From: an uncultured Algibacter sp.
GTDB lineage: Bacteria; Bacteroidota; Bacteroidia; Flavobacteriales; Flavobacteriaceae
Reading direction: 5' to 3'
DNA length: 35,315 nucleotides
Assembly: GCA_947499935.1 (NCBI GenBank)
Contig: CANMQH010000027.1
Coordinates: 1-35,315, forward strand
This document shows positions 14,666-24,114 of this stretch, in pieces. How positions within the stretch are numbered: the stretch's first letter is position 1; each line of letters starts with the position of its first letter. Made by a program: the position numbers and the translations under genes. Under the pieces are notes generated by a model, which searched no databases, was not told the DNA's origin, and worked only from the letters and a program-made list of their open reading frames with translations.

Positions 14666-15742
14666 ATGAGCGCATTACTTTTTTGGGCAACCATTTCTAT
14701 TTTCTTTTCGTTTTTATGCTCTATTCTAGAAGCAGTACTACTTAGTATAACACCTACATTTTTAAATCTTAAAAAACAAGAGGGTAAAGATTATGCCTTA
14801 ACTTTAGAACGTCTAAAAAAAGATGTAGACAAACCCTTAATTGCCATCCTTACATTAAATACTATTGCCCATACACTAGGGGCTATGATGGTTGGTATAG
14901 AAGCTGAAAAGCTACCTTTTAAAATAGAGCTTTTTGGAATTAATACTGTTGGGGTTGTTTCTGCTATAATGACATTATTAATTTTAGTTGCTTCAGAAAT
15001 TATTCCAAAAACCATTGGAGCAACTTATTGGAAAAAACTAGCTAATTTTACATCAAAAGCACTAATTGTTTTAATTTTTCCTCTAAAATGGACTGGTATT
15101 TTATGGCTTTTACAACTTACTACAAAACTTATTGGTGGTAAAGGTCATGGTAGTGTATTAAGCAGAGAAAGCTTTCTGGCTATGACAGACATTGCCCATA
15201 AAGAAGGGGTTTTCATGGAAAATGAAAGTAAGATTATAAAGAACCTACTAACCTTTAAAGAGGTTTTTGCAAAAAATATTATGACCCCTAGAACGGTCAT
15301 GCAAATAGAAAATCAAGAGACTACCGTTGAAGATTTTTTTAATAAAAATTTAAATCTAAGATTTTCTAGAATCCCTGTTTATTCAGATAATGCAGATAAT
15401 ATAAAAGGACTTGTTTTAAAAGATGAGATTTTTAAAGAAATGGCTCTAGGTCATGGCTCAAAAAAATTATCGGAAATTAAACGAAACATTATTATAGTTA
15501 ATAGAAATTTACCTATTCCAGATTTATTTGAAAACCTTATAGAAAGTAGAAATCATATGGCTTTGGTTGTCGATGAATATGGCTCGGTAAGCGGTTTGGT
15601 AACTTTAGAAGATGTTATAGAAACACTTCTTGGTTTAGAAATTATGGATGAGAGCGACAGTGTTTCAGACCTGCAAAATTTAGCAAGAAAAAGTTGGGAA
15701 ACACGCGCTAAAAAATTAGGCATTTTTGAAGACAACAAATAA
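14666..15742 (+). CDS. CNNM/CorC (HlyC) family membrane protein, DUF21 + CBS pair
   Basis: This is a 358-aa protein. The N-terminal DUF21/CNNM domain has hydrophobic segments at about 1-25, 55-75, 88-112 and 125-150, with SILEAVLLSITPTFL and LTLNTIAHTLGAMMVG as recognisable parts, and ASEIIPKTIGATYW. A Bateman (CBS) pair follows at about 200-335: NIMTPRTVM, FSRIPVYSDNADNIKGLVL, NHMALVVDEYGSVSGLVTLEDVIETLLGLEI. Such proteins act at the inner membrane and are linked to Mg2+/Co2+ movement. The C-terminal CorC_HlyC (transporter-associated) domain found in many members is missing; the protein ends about 25 residues after the CBS pair. It starts a run of closely spaced + strand genes (five bases before the methyltransferase gene). 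Confidence 0.88.
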   Translation: MSALLFWATISIFFSFLCSILEAVLLSITPTFLNLKKQEGKDYALTLERLKKDVDKPLIAILTLNTIAHTLGAMMVGIEAEKLPFKIELFGINTVGVVSAIMTLLILVASEIIPKTIGATYWKKLANFTSKALIVLIFPLKWTGILWLLQLTTKLIGGKGHGSVLSRESFLAMTDIAHKEGVFMENESKIIKNLLTFKEVFAKNIMTPRTVMQIENQETTVEDFFNKNLNLRFSRIPVYSDNADNIKGLVLKDEIFKEMALGHGSKKLSEIKRNIIIVNRNLPIPDLFENLIESRNHMALVVDEYGSVSGLVTLEDVIETLLGLEIMDESDSVSDLQNLARKSWETRAKKLGIFEDNK

Positions 15743-15747
15743 AAATA

Positions 15748-16221
15748 ATGGAAACCTGTATCATAAAATCGCCTTTGGGTTTTACTAAAATTATTGGAGA
15801 TAGCCATGGTATTACTTCTATAACGATACTAAGTAGTGACGAAAAGGTAACAGACATCATTCCTGTAGAGCTAGAAGATTGTGCTACGCAACTCTACGAA
15901 TATTTTGAGGGAACACGCAAACAATTCAATCTAAAACTAAACCCTAACGGCACCAATTTTCAAAAAAATGTATGGAATGAGTTAGAACAGATTCCTTATG
16001 GAAAATCCATGTCTTATCTAGATTTATCTAAACAATTAGGTGATATAAAAGCCATTAGAGCTGTTGCCAATGCTAATGGCAAAAACCCACTCTGGATTGT
16101 TATACCCTGTCACCGCGTTATTGGAAGTAATGGTAGTTTAACAGGCTATGCTGGCGGTTTACACCGTAAAAAATGGTTACTCAATCACGAAAACCCTTAT
16201 AAGCAACTATCCCTTTTTTAG
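15748..16221 (+). CDS. ogt: Methylated-DNA--protein-cysteine methyltransferase (Ogt type)
   Basis: This is a 157-aa protein. It removes O6-alkyl groups from guanine by suicide transfer to a cysteine. The active site is IPCHRVIGSNGSLTGYAGG with Cys121; the DNA-binding helix region reads FQKNVWNELEQIPYGKSMSY and the Asn hinge is in AVANANGKNPL. Length and order match Ogt/MGMT without an AdaA domain. It follows the CNNM-like gene by five bases and ends 53 bases before the serine hydrolase. Confidence 0.93.
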   Translation: METCIIKSPLGFTKIIGDSHGITSITILSSDEKVTDIIPVELEDCATQLYEYFEGTRKQFNLKLNPNGTNFQKNVWNELEQIPYGKSMSYLDLSKQLGDIKAIRAVANANGKNPLWIVIPCHRVIGSNGSLTGYAGGLHRKKWLLNHENPYKQLSLF

Positions 16222-16274
16222 TATTAATTTTTGCACAGAAATTTCTTATCTTTAAATGCTTCAAATAACAACAC

Positions 16275-17426
16275 ATGAAATTTTTAAAAAAGCTTTTTAA
16301 ATGGTTAATCGTCTTATTCGGTTTACTCATTATTGTTTTATACATTACAGATACCGATTATATTATAAAAGCTGTTAGAACCGTTTATTTAAAAGGCCAT
16401 ACAACAGCATATTTAGAAGATTACAAAAAATTTGATAATCAAGCCATAGATAATGGAACACCTCAACCATGGCCAAACCACAAATTATACAATACAGTAA
16501 AAGAGACCGAAGCATTAAATACAATTAATAAAGCAAATGGTACTATAGCATACGTTATTATAAAAAACGATAGTATTTGGTTTGAAAATTATTATGATGG
16601 ATTTAATGCCAACGCAAAATCCAACTCATTTTCTATGGCCAAAAGTTATGTGTCTGGCCTTATGGGTAAAGCAATTATGGAAGGTTACATAAAGAGTTTA
16701 GACCAACCTGTTAGCGATTTCTTACCTTCTTATAGTGAAGGATTAGCTGGGAAAATGACCGTAGGTGATTTATCTAGTATGGCGTCTGGTACCACTTGGG
16801 ACGAAGAATATTATTCGCCATTTTCAATTGTTACCCGTGCCTATTTTGATGATGATTTAGAAAAAGTAATGCTAGGTTTAAAAGTTAATAACGAACCAGG
16901 AAAAGCCTTTAAATATTCTAGCGGCGATACGCAAATGCTAGCCATGGTTATTGAAAAAGCTACAGGAAAAAAAATGTATAATTATTTAACTGAAAGTTTT
17001 TGGAAACCCTTAGGCTGCGAAAATCCAACCTTATGGCAAGTAGATAGCGATGACCACGACTTGGTTAAAGCCTTTTGCTGTATTGCCAGTAATGCCAAAG
17101 ATTTTGCACGCTTTGGAAAACTTTATAAAGACCATGGAAAATGGAATGGCAAGCAGATTCTAGACTCTGCATTTGTAGCAAAATCCTTAAAACCACGGTT
17201 TCCAAAAAGTCCAATGTATGGGTACGGTTGGTGGTTAAAACGTATTGAAGATAAAGACTTTTTTATGATGCGTGGTCATCTAGGACAATATGTTATAGTA
17301 GAGCCCAACGATAATATTATTATAGTAAGGCTTGGTCATTCTAAAGGCAATAACAACAAAGTAGGTGCTTTTACAACAGATATAGATACCTATATTAAAG
17401 AAGCCTACAAAATGTTATCTAAATGA
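16275..17426 (+). CDS. Beta-lactamase-family serine hydrolase (class C / PBP4* fold)
   Basis: This is a 383-aa protein. An N-terminal hydrophobic helix (about 8-24, IVLFGLLIIVLYI) acts as a membrane anchor or signal. The catalytic SxxK is SMAK (Ser120-Lys123), the second motif is YSS (214-216) in FKYSSGDTQML, and the third is probably HLGQYV near the end. The GYGWWLKRI and VGDLSSMASGTTWDE segments are common in this family. Many members are esterases or peptidases, not antibiotic resistance enzymes; substrate is unknown. A weak -7-like box (TATCTTTA at 16247) lies upstream. The stop overlaps the next start by four bases (ATGA). Confidence 0.9.
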   Translation: MKFLKKLFKWLIVLFGLLIIVLYITDTDYIIKAVRTVYLKGHTTAYLEDYKKFDNQAIDNGTPQPWPNHKLYNTVKETEALNTINKANGTIAYVIIKNDSIWFENYYDGFNANAKSNSFSMAKSYVSGLMGKAIMEGYIKSLDQPVSDFLPSYSEGLAGKMTVGDLSSMASGTTWDEEYYSPFSIVTRAYFDDDLEKVMLGLKVNNEPGKAFKYSSGDTQMLAMVIEKATGKKMYNYLTESFWKPLGCENPTLWQVDSDDHDLVKAFCCIASNAKDFARFGKLYKDHGKWNGKQILDSAFVAKSLKPRFPKSPMYGYGWWLKRIEDKDFFMMRGHLGQYVIVEPNDNIIIVRLGHSKGNNNKVGAFTTDIDTYIKEAYKMLSK

Positions 17427-18136
17427 TAAGTAAGTTACATCTTGAAAACATATTATTTCTAGATATTGAAACTGTTCCTGAAACACAATATTTTTCAAAT
17501 TTAGATGAAACTAAACAATCCCTTTGGGAACACAAATCCAAATACCAACGTAAAGATGATTTTACAGCTGAAGAGTTTTATGAACGTGCTGGGATTTGGG
17601 CCGAATTTGGAAAAATAGTTTGTATATCGGTAGGCTATTTTACATTCCAAGGTGATTTAAGAAAATTTCGTGTCACTTCTTTTTTTGGAGATGAAATTAA
17701 AATTCTGAAAGATTTTAAAAACCTACTCCTCTCACATTTTAGCCAAACTAAGCATTTACTCTGTGCCCATAATGGTAAAGAATTTGATTTTCCATACATA
17801 GCACGCCGTATGATAATTAATGCTATAGAATTGCCATACAAACTTAATCTCTTTGGTAAAAAACCTTGGGAAGTACCACATTTAGACACGCTAGAATTAT
17901 GGAAGTTTGGAGATTATAAAACCTACACCTCCTTAAAATTACTTACCAATGTTTTAGGTATTCCTTCTCCTAAAGATGATATTGATGGTAGTGAGGTTTA
18001 CAAGGTGTTTTATGAAGATAAAGATATTGACAGAATTGTTATTTATTGCGAAAAAGACACTATTGCTGTTGCTCAAATATTTTTAAGATTACGCGGTGAT
18101 ACGCTTTTATCAGAAGACGAAATTATTCATATATAA
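17423..18136 (+). CDS. PolB-related 3'-5' exonuclease (DEDDy fold)
   Basis: This 237-aa protein has the RNase H-like exonuclease motifs: FLDIETVPE (Asp14, Glu16), HNGKEFDFPYIARR (Asp122) and IYCEKDTIAV (Tyr208, Asp212, so the YxxxD DEDDy form). The internal KFGDYKTYTSLKLLTNVLGIPSPKDDIDGSEV is a family hallmark of the group annotated as 3'-5' exonuclease related to the DNA polymerase B exonuclease domain. No polymerase domain is attached. Cellular role is unknown. It overlaps the hydrolase gene by four bases, and the ABC gene starts at the base after its stop codon. Confidence 0.88.
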   Translation: MISKLHLENILFLDIETVPETQYFSNLDETKQSLWEHKSKYQRKDDFTAEEFYERAGIWAEFGKIVCISVGYFTFQGDLRKFRVTSFFGDEIKILKDFKNLLLSHFSQTKHLLCAHNGKEFDFPYIARRMIINAIELPYKLNLFGKKPWEVPHLDTLELWKFGDYKTYTSLKLLTNVLGIPSPKDDIDGSEVYKVFYEDKDIDRIVIYCEKDTIAVAQIFLRLRGDTLLSEDEIIHI

Positions 18137-19816
18137 ATGCAAGAACAACCTATTTTAACAATTGAAAATTTATCCATTTCGTTTGGTAAAAATGAAGTCA
18201 GCCATAATATTTCATATCATTTAAATACCAATGAAATATTAGGTATTGTTGGTGAATCTGGTTCTGGAAAATCTGTATCATCTCTGGCTATTTTAGGGTT
18301 GCTTCCTAAAAAAATATCTAAAATTACACAAGGTTCTATTATTTATCATAATCAGGACTTAACACAAATACCATCAAAAGCTTTCCAAAATATTAGAGGA
18401 CAAAAAATAGCTATGATTTTTCAAGAACCCATGAGTTCTTTAAACCCTTCTATGGTTTGTGGTAAGCAAGTTCAAGAAATACTATTACAACATACTAAGC
18501 TATCTAAACAAGTTGCAAAAGAAACGACTATGTCGTTATTCGAAAAAGTTAAATTACCTAATCCAGAGCGTGTTTTTAACGCTTATCCGCATCAAATTTC
18601 TGGTGGACAAAAACAGCGGGTTATGATAGCCATGGCTATTGCCTGTAAGCCTGATATTTTAATAGCTGATGAACCAACAACAGCTCTTGATGTTACCGTA
18701 CAAAAAGATATTATACTGCTTTTAAAAGAATTACAAGCTGAAACCAAAATGAGCATTATTTTTATTACTCATGATTTAGCATTAATCTCAGAAATTGCTC
18801 ATAAAGTATTAGTCATGTATAAAGGTGATATTGTTGAGCAAGGTCATGTCTCTAATATTTTTAAAAATCCCCAACATAACTATACCAAAGCACTTATTAA
18901 CTCACGCCCTACACTAGATAATAGATTAAAGATTTTACCAACTATTCAAGATTTTTTAGATGGTACAACCTCTACAGAAATAGTTACAGCGCAACAACGT
19001 CAAAAAAATCATGATATTCTTTATAATAAACCCCCATTATTAGAAGTCATAAATGTTGAAAAGGAATATATCTCTAAGTCTGGGTTATTCACAAAACCAC
19101 AAGCTTTTAAGGCTGTAAATGATGTAAGTTTTAAATTATATGAAGGAGAAACACTGGGTTTAGTTGGCGAGTCTGGTTGTGGTAAATCTACACTTGGCAA
19201 TGCTATCCTTCAATTAGATAAAGTGACTTCTGGACTCATATTATACAACGGTATAGATATCACTAAATTATCAAAGTATGATACACGAAAACTTAGAAAA
19301 GACATCCAAATTATATTTCAAGACCCATATTCTTCCTTAAATCCAAGAATTCCTGTTGGAGAGGCTATTATGGAGCCCATGAAAGTTCATGCTCTTTATG
19401 ATTCTGATATAGAACGGAAAGAGAACGTTATTAATATTCTTAACCGCGTTGGATTGTCTGAAGTTTATTTTAATAGATATCCTCATGAGTTTTCGGGAGG
19501 ACAAAGGCAACGTATTGGTATTGCAAGAACTATTGCTTTACAGCCTAAGTTAATAGTTTGTGACGAGTCTGTTTCTGCATTAGACATATCTGTACAAGCA
19601 CAAGTTTTAAACTTATTAAATGAACTAAAAGAAGATTTTGGATTCACCTATATATTTATTTCACACGACTTAGCTGTGGTAAAATATATGTCTGATCAAT
19701 TACTAGTAATGAACCAAGGTAAAATAGAAGAATTAGATGATGCTGATGTTATATATAATCATCCAAAAAAAGAGTACACAAAAAAATTAATACATGCTAT
19801 TCCCAAAGGATTATAA
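18137..19816 (+). CDS. Double ATPase of a dipeptide/oligopeptide ABC transporter (DppD-DppF fused)
   Basis: This 559-aa protein has two ABC domains in tandem. The first has Walker A GESGSGKS (39-46), Q-loop [11 protein letters not shown], signature QISGGQKQR and Walker [13 protein letters not shown]; the second has [33 protein letters not shown] and [12 protein letters not shown]. Each domain ends in the oligopeptide-transporter style extension ([18 protein letters not shown]). The fused layout matches YejF/GsiA-type proteins and energises peptide import together with two permeases and a binding protein, none of which is in this window. The gene starts at the base after the exonuclease stop. 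Confidence 0.95.
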   Translation: MQEQPILTIENLSISFGKNEVSHNISYHLNTNEILGIVGESGSGKSVSSLAILGLLPKKISKITQGSIIYHNQDLTQIPSKAFQNIRGQKIAMIFQEPMSSLNPSMVCGKQVQEILLQHTKLSKQVAKETTMSLFEKVKLPNPERVFNAYPHQISGGQKQRVMIAMAIACKPDILIADEPTTALDVTVQKDIILLLKELQAETKMSIIFITHDLALISEIAHKVLVMYKGDIVEQGHVSNIFKNPQHNYTKALINSRPTLDNRLKILPTIQDFLDGTTSTEIVTAQQRQKNHDILYNKPPLLEVINVEKEYISKSGLFTKPQAFKAVNDVSFKLYEGETLGLVGESGCGKSTLGNAILQLDKVTSGLILYNGIDITKLSKYDTRKLRKDIQIIFQDPYSSLNPRIPVGEAIMEPMKVHALYDSDIERKENVINILNRVGLSEVYFNRYPHEFSGGQRQRIGIARTIALQPKLIVCDESVSALDISVQAQVLNLLNELKEDFGFTYIFISHDLAVVKYMSDQLLVMNQGKIEELDDADVIYNHPKKEYTKKLIHAIPKGL

Positions 19817-19984
19817 CATGAAAACTTTTTTAGTTAGGTAAAGTAAACTTTTAACAAATTGAACATTCTCTCTTACTGTTTCTTTAAATTTGTTTTCGTT
19901 TGTTGTAGGTAATTCAGGTAGATTTGATGCAACATTCATAAGTTCTAAGTTTTTGGTAGTTTTGGGAAAATCTATGATTAATTT
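19811..19984 (-). pseudogene. Possible gene remnant, 57-codon open fragment
   Basis: On the minus strand the span between two stop codons is open and reads like real protein sequence (for example DFPKTTKNLELMNVASNLP, then a helical KFKETVRENVQFVKSLLYL). There is no good start codon: the only ATG near the front is 15 codons in. The rest of the 301-base gap (19817-20117) shows no gene. It could be the tail of a decayed gene or chance; the composition is only suggestive. Confidence 0.25.
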
Positions 19985-20045
19985 TTATCTTTTAAGACAC
20001 TGCTAATATCACATTTTTATTCCATATAGTCGTTTAAAAACAAAA

Positions 20046-20090
20046 TAAATCGATGAAATACATGTTTTTTTAACACTTATCATCGATTTA
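20046..20090. other. Dyad between convergent genes
   Basis: Arms TAAATCGATGA (20046-20056) and TCATCGATTTA (20080-20090) are perfect 11-base complements with a 23-base spacer that contains a T-run. It sits between the ABC gene end and the scoB end, which face each other. A terminator-like or protein-binding role is possible; the long loop argues against a classical intrinsic terminator. Confidence 0.4.
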
Positions 20091-20117
20091 CTTACAATAA
20101 CACTTCGGTGTATAACT

Positions 20118-20771
20118 CTAAATATCCATTTCTGGAACGTTGCCCTCTATAATCAAGGTTCCTTCGGTGGCATTTCTAATATCATCTACAGAAACACCCG
20201 GAGCACGCTCCAATAATTTAAATCCGGTATTGGTCACTTCTATAACAGCTAAATTTGTTACAATTTTTTTTACGCAACCAACGCCTGTTAATGGTAAACT
20301 ACATTGTTTTAATAATTTAGATTTGCCTGCTTTATTGGTATGCATCATGGCTACAATAATATTTTCTGCACTGGCCACTAAATCCATAGCTCCCCCCATA
20401 CCTTTTACCATCTTACCTGGTATTTTCCAATTCGCTATATCACCTTGTTCTGAGACTTCCATAGCACCAAGAATTGTTAAATCTACGTGTTTCCCTCTAA
20501 TCATAGAAAAACTCATTGCAGAATCAAAAAAACTAGCACCAGGCAATGTGGTTATGGTTTGCTTACCAGCATTAATAACATCAGCGTCTTCTTCTCCTTC
20601 AAAAGGAAACGGCCCCATACCAAGGACACCATTTTCACTTTGGAACTCAACCTCTATATCATTTCTAACATAATTTGCTACCAATGTTGGAATACCAATA
20701 CCTAAGTTTACATAATACCCATCTTTTACTTCTTTGGCTATTCGCTTTGCTATACCTGTTTTATCTAACAT
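20118..20771 (-). CDS. scoB: 3-oxoacid CoA-transferase subunit B
   Basis: This 217-aa protein is the beta subunit of succinyl-CoA:3-oxoacid (or acetate/acetoacetate) CoA-transferase. The catalytic glutamate is Glu46 in FQSENGVLGMGPFP; other family segments are VNLGIGIPTLVANYV, GASFFDSAMSFSMIRGKHVD and GKMVKGMGGAMDLV. It acts with the alpha subunit encoded 87 bases upstream and would move CoA between acyl-CoA and ketoacids in ketone-body or branched-chain/fatty acid catabolism. SCOT and AtoDA activities cannot be told apart from sequence alone. Same strand and order (A then B) as the usual operon. Confidence 0.93.
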   Translation of the reverse strand: MLDKTGIAKRIAKEVKDGYYVNLGIGIPTLVANYVRNDIEVEFQSENGVLGMGPFPFEGEEDADVINAGKQTITTLPGASFFDSAMSFSMIRGKHVDLTILGAMEVSEQGDIANWKIPGKMVKGMGGAMDLVASAENIIVAMMHTNKAGKSKLLKQCSLPLTGVGCVKKIVTNLAVIEVTNTGFKLLERAPGVSVDDIRNATEGTLIIEGNVPEMDI

Positions 20772-20780
20772 AATTTTATT

Positions 20781-20806
20781 ATTCCTGTAAAAACAGGAAT
20801 TTTTTT
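20781..20806. other. Hairpin in the scoA-scoB spacer
   Basis: ATTCCTG and CAGGAAT (20781-20787, 20794-20800) form a perfect 7-bp stem, followed by six T on the + strand. As a + strand terminator it would face away from the sco operon. On the minus strand it is preceded by A and followed by AT-rich sequence just before the scoB start, so it may act in the mRNA between the two cistrons. Confidence 0.45.
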
Positions 20807-20858
20807 AAATGGAACTTATATTATAAAATGGCTTTTTACCTTTTAAAGATAAAAACGT

Positions 20859-21560
20859 CTATTCTTTTTGCCTTACTGTACGTTGCTCTATACGTTTTTC
20901 GTATTGCTGACCTTTGAAGATACGCTGTACAAAAATACCAGGAATATGAATTTGATTAGGATCTAAAGTACCCAAAGGCACCATTTCTTCTACCTCTGCT
21001 ATTGTAATTTTAGCTGCGCCGCACATATTAGGATTAAAATTTCTAGCAGTGCCTTTAAATATTAAATTACCAGCTTCATCACCTTTCCATGCTTTTACAA
21101 AGGCAAAATCTGCTTTAAAAGCATGTTCTAAAACATACATTTTACCATCAAATGCTCTGGTTTCTTTACCTTCTGCTACCTCAGTACCATATCCAGCAGG
21201 TGTATAAATAGCGGGGAACCCTGCTTGTGCTGCTCTGCAACGTTCTGCTAAAGTACCTTGCGGAATAAGTTCTACATCCAATTCTCCAGAAAGCATTTGC
21301 CGTTCAAATTCATCATTTTCTCCTACGTATGATGAAATCATTTTTTTTATTTGTTTTTTTTGAAGCAGAAGCCCCAATCCAAAATCATCTACACCAGCAT
21401 TGTTAGAAATACATGTTAAATCGTTTACGCCAAGCTTTACTAATTCTGCAATGGCATTTTCTGGAATTCCGCTAAGTCCAAAACCACCCAGCATTAAGGT
21501 CATACCATTAGTAACACCGTTTAGAGCTTGTTGTACATTAGAAACTTTTTTACTAATCAT
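20859..21560 (-). CDS. scoA: 3-oxoacid CoA-transferase subunit A
   Basis: This 233-aa alpha subunit of the CoA-transferase has the glycine-rich [13 protein letters not shown] motif near residue 26, then [35 protein letters not shown] and [16 protein letters not shown], all typical of SCOT-A/AtoD. The C-terminus ends in a basic QRTVRQKE. It is first in the two-gene operon and upstream of scoB on the minus strand. A weak promoter-like TAGCTTTT lies about 50 bases before its ATG. It likely shares the transcript with scoB. Confidence 0.93.
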   Translation of the reverse strand: MISKKVSNVQQALNGVTNGMTLMLGGFGLSGIPENAIAELVKLGVNDLTCISNNAGVDDFGLGLLLQKKQIKKMISSYVGENDEFERQMLSGELDVELIPQGTLAERCRAAQAGFPAIYTPAGYGTEVAEGKETRAFDGKMYVLEHAFKADFAFVKAWKGDEAGNLIFKGTARNFNPNMCGAAKITIAEVEEMVPLGTLDPNQIHIPGIFVQRIFKGQQYEKRIEQRTVRQKE

Positions 21561-21620
21561 TATTATTCATTTATTACCTTATAAAATTACGAATAATCAA
21601 ACGAAAAGCTAAATTTATTA

Positions 21621-21651
21621 ACAAATAAAAAACCCTTTTTATTAAAAGGGC
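21621..21651 (-). terminator. Intrinsic terminator of the pbp1A transcript
   Basis: Read on the minus strand: CCCTTTT, short loop, AAAAGGG, then a run of T (complement of the A-run at 21623-21632). It lies 63 bases after the PBP1A stop codon and before the scoA start. Confidence 0.75.
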
Positions 21652-21713
21652 TTCTTATATTTAAGACACACTACGAGTCTCATTGAGTTATGTACTATAT
21701 TTTATGGAAAATA

Positions 21714-24053
21714 TTAACCAAAATCTAAATCGTCTGGTGTTTTATTATCTGGATCATCATCTGTAGTTGTTGACGTTTTTGAACAATCTAAATTTATAGA
21801 CAAATTCTTAGGAGGTGTAAAACTACTTTTAGAAATATCTAACGTTTTATCAGCATAGCAACTCTTCATATAAAGTCCCCATATAGGTAATGCCATGGCT
21901 GCACCTTGTCCGTACTTAACCGATTTAAAATGTACAGCTCTGTCTTCGCCACCTACCCATACGCCTGTAACCAAGTTAGGTACCATACCCATAAACCAAC
22001 CGTCACTTTGGTTTTGTGTTGTTCCTGTCTTACCTGCTATTGGATTTGTAAACTCATAAGGATACCCCGTTATTATTTCTCGATAGTCAGCTCTATACGA
22101 ATCTGCACCTTTACCTCTTAACCGTACTCCAGAACCAGATTGTGTAACACCTTCCATAAGTTTAACAGACACATAAGCAGTTTCATCACTTATAACATCT
22201 CTAGTTTCTGGCTTAAATTGGTATAGGAGTGTGCCATTTTTATCTTCTATAGAGGTTACCATTACGGGCTTAGTATATACGCCTTTATTGGCAAATGTAG
22301 AATATGCGCCTACCATTTCGTAAACACTAATATCAGGAGTTCCTAGAGCAATAGAAGGCACTGCAGGCATGGTAGACTTTATTCCCATTTTTTTAGCTAA
22401 ATCTATTACAGTACTAGGCCCAACTTTATCAATTAATCTAGCCGTTACTGTATTTACAGAATTAGCCAAAGCATCTTTTAAACTTCTATTACCACCATAT
22501 GATCCACCAGAATTTTTGGGACACCACTCTTCTGGGTTTCCATATTTTCCTGCTTCAATACAAAACGGTGTATCAGGAAACTCATCACAAGGTGAATAGT
22601 GTAATTGATCTACCGCTGCTGTGTATACAAAAGGTTTAAAGGTAGATCCAACTTGACGCTTACCTTGTTTTACCATATCATATTGAAAATGCCTAAAATT
22701 AATACCACCAACCCATGCTTTAACATGACCTGTTTGAGGATTCATAGACATCATTCCTGTTCTTAAAAAAGATTTATAGTAACGCATAGAATCTATAGGC
22801 TTCATGATGGTATCAACCTCTGAAGCTTTGCCATCTTTCCAAACGAAAACAGACATTTGGGTTGGTTTTTTAAATGATGCTATAATATCATCATTATCCT
22901 TTTTTAAATCATATTTCATGTGCCTCCAACGCTCAGACTGCTTCATCGAACGGTTAAGCAAATTGGTGATTTCGCTTGGTTCTAAATCTAAAAACGGCGC
23001 TGTGGGGTTTCTTTTTGGTGTATTTTGATTAAAAAATTCTGCTTGCAATCTAGGCATATGCCTTTGTACCGCTAATTCGGCATATTTTTGCATGCGAGAA
23101 TCTAAAGTGGTGTAGATTTTTAATCCGTCGTTATATAAATTATACTTAGTACCGTCTGGTTTTGGATTATTTTTAATCCAATCTTTCATAAAGCCATCTA
23201 AATATCCTCTAAAGTAAGTAGCAATACCTTCACGATGTGATTCTGGTGAAAAATTTAAATCCAATTCTGTTTTTTGAAGGGAATCTTTAATCTTTTCATC
23301 CAAGTAACCATACTTTTTCATTTGAGCTAAAACAACATTACGCCTATTTTTTACACCTACAGGATTTCTACTTGGTATGGGATTATATAGTGATGAGTTT
23401 TTAAACATACCCACCAACATAGCCGATTCTTTTATATTTAAATCTTTGGGCTCTTTACCAAAATAAATACGTGCAGCACTCCTAATGCCATCTCCATTAT
23501 TACCAAAATCGTAAATATTAAAATATTGCGCTATAATTTCTTCTTTAGTGTATTGACGCTCTAAACGTGTTGCTATAATCCACTCTTTTACTTTTTGAGT
23601 AATTCTACCAAATTTGCTTCTTGATGCTTGTCCTGTAAATAATTGTTTTGCTAATTGTTGCGATATGGTACTTGCACCACCGTCTTTTCCTAGTGTAACT
23701 ATGGCTCTTAATGTCCCACGCGCATCAATTCCTGAATGATTATGAAAACGCGCATCTTCTGTAGCAATCAATGCATCTACAAGATGTTGTGGAAATTCTG
23801 CATAACTAACAGGTGTTCTATTATCATTTAAATAAAACTTACCTAAAGTCTTTCCATCTGAAGAAATAATTTCGGTAGCTAAATGGGTTTTTGGATTTTC
23901 TAGCACGGTGTGATCTGGTAAATCACCAAACCAAGACGTGAACAAAAAAATGAGGAAAACTGAACCTATGCCTCCTAAAAATAACATCCAAAACCAGCGT
24001 ACGTATTTTGAAAAATCTTGAACCTTTTTTACTTCTTTTTTTACTTTTGCCAT
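21714..24053 (-). CDS. mrcA: Class A penicillin-binding protein 1A (transglycosylase/transpeptidase)
   Basis: This 779-aa bifunctional peptidoglycan synthase sits in the inner membrane. One membrane helix is at about 20-40. The GT51 transglycosylase domain has IATEDARFHNHSGID with the catalytic Glu99, and GASTISQQLAKQLF. The transpeptidase domain has the SxxK Ser470-Lys473 (GSTFKPFVY), SVN at 532-534 and KTGTT at 674-678. The tail is Asp/Thr-rich (SKTSTTTDDD). Spacing to gldH upstream is 61 bases with a palindromic repeat between. Identity is secure; the 1A-type label follows size and flavobacterial context. Confidence 0.95.
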   Translation of the reverse strand: MAKVKKEVKKVQDFSKYVRWFWMLFLGGIGSVFLIFLFTSWFGDLPDHTVLENPKTHLATEIISSDGKTLGKFYLNDNRTPVSYAEFPQHLVDALIATEDARFHNHSGIDARGTLRAIVTLGKDGGASTISQQLAKQLFTGQASRSKFGRITQKVKEWIIATRLERQYTKEEIIAQYFNIYDFGNNGDGIRSAARIYFGKEPKDLNIKESAMLVGMFKNSSLYNPIPSRNPVGVKNRRNVVLAQMKKYGYLDEKIKDSLQKTELDLNFSPESHREGIATYFRGYLDGFMKDWIKNNPKPDGTKYNLYNDGLKIYTTLDSRMQKYAELAVQRHMPRLQAEFFNQNTPKRNPTAPFLDLEPSEITNLLNRSMKQSERWRHMKYDLKKDNDDIIASFKKPTQMSVFVWKDGKASEVDTIMKPIDSMRYYKSFLRTGMMSMNPQTGHVKAWVGGINFRHFQYDMVKQGKRQVGSTFKPFVYTAAVDQLHYSPCDEFPDTPFCIEAGKYGNPEEWCPKNSGGSYGGNRSLKDALANSVNTVTARLIDKVGPSTVIDLAKKMGIKSTMPAVPSIALGTPDISVYEMVGAYSTFANKGVYTKPVMVTSIEDKNGTLLYQFKPETRDVISDETAYVSVKLMEGVTQSGSGVRLRGKGADSYRADYREIITGYPYEFTNPIAGKTGTTQNQSDGWFMGMVPNLVTGVWVGGEDRAVHFKSVKYGQGAAMALPIWGLYMKSCYADKTLDISKSSFTPPKNLSINLDCSKTSTTTDDDPDNKTPDDLDFG

Positions 24054-24069
24054 GTACCTTGCATTAATA

Positions 24070-24110
24070 CATCTCGATACTATTTCGATTAAACGAAATC
24101 ACTCGATGTG
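24070..24110. repeat. Imperfect palindromic repeat between gldH and the PBP gene
   Basis: Inner arms ATTTCG (24082-24087) and CGAAAT (24094-24099) with a 6-base loop, outer arms CATC (24070-24073) and GATG (24105-24108), and TCGA words at both sides. It fills most of the 61-base spacer between two minus-strand genes. Its look (TTTCG..CGAAA centre, CTCGATG ends) is that of an intergenic repeat unit rather than a terminator, as no T-run follows. Confidence 0.5.
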
Positions 24111-24114
24111 ACAT

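Noticed and set aside
20140-20673. Long (177-codon) + strand frame antisense to scoB
   Set aside because: The minus frame has clear CoA-transferase motifs; the + frame is a shadow with no recognisable features.
20781-20806. Terminator for the sco operon
   Set aside because: The T-run follows on the + strand, opposite to sco transcription, so it does not terminate the operon.
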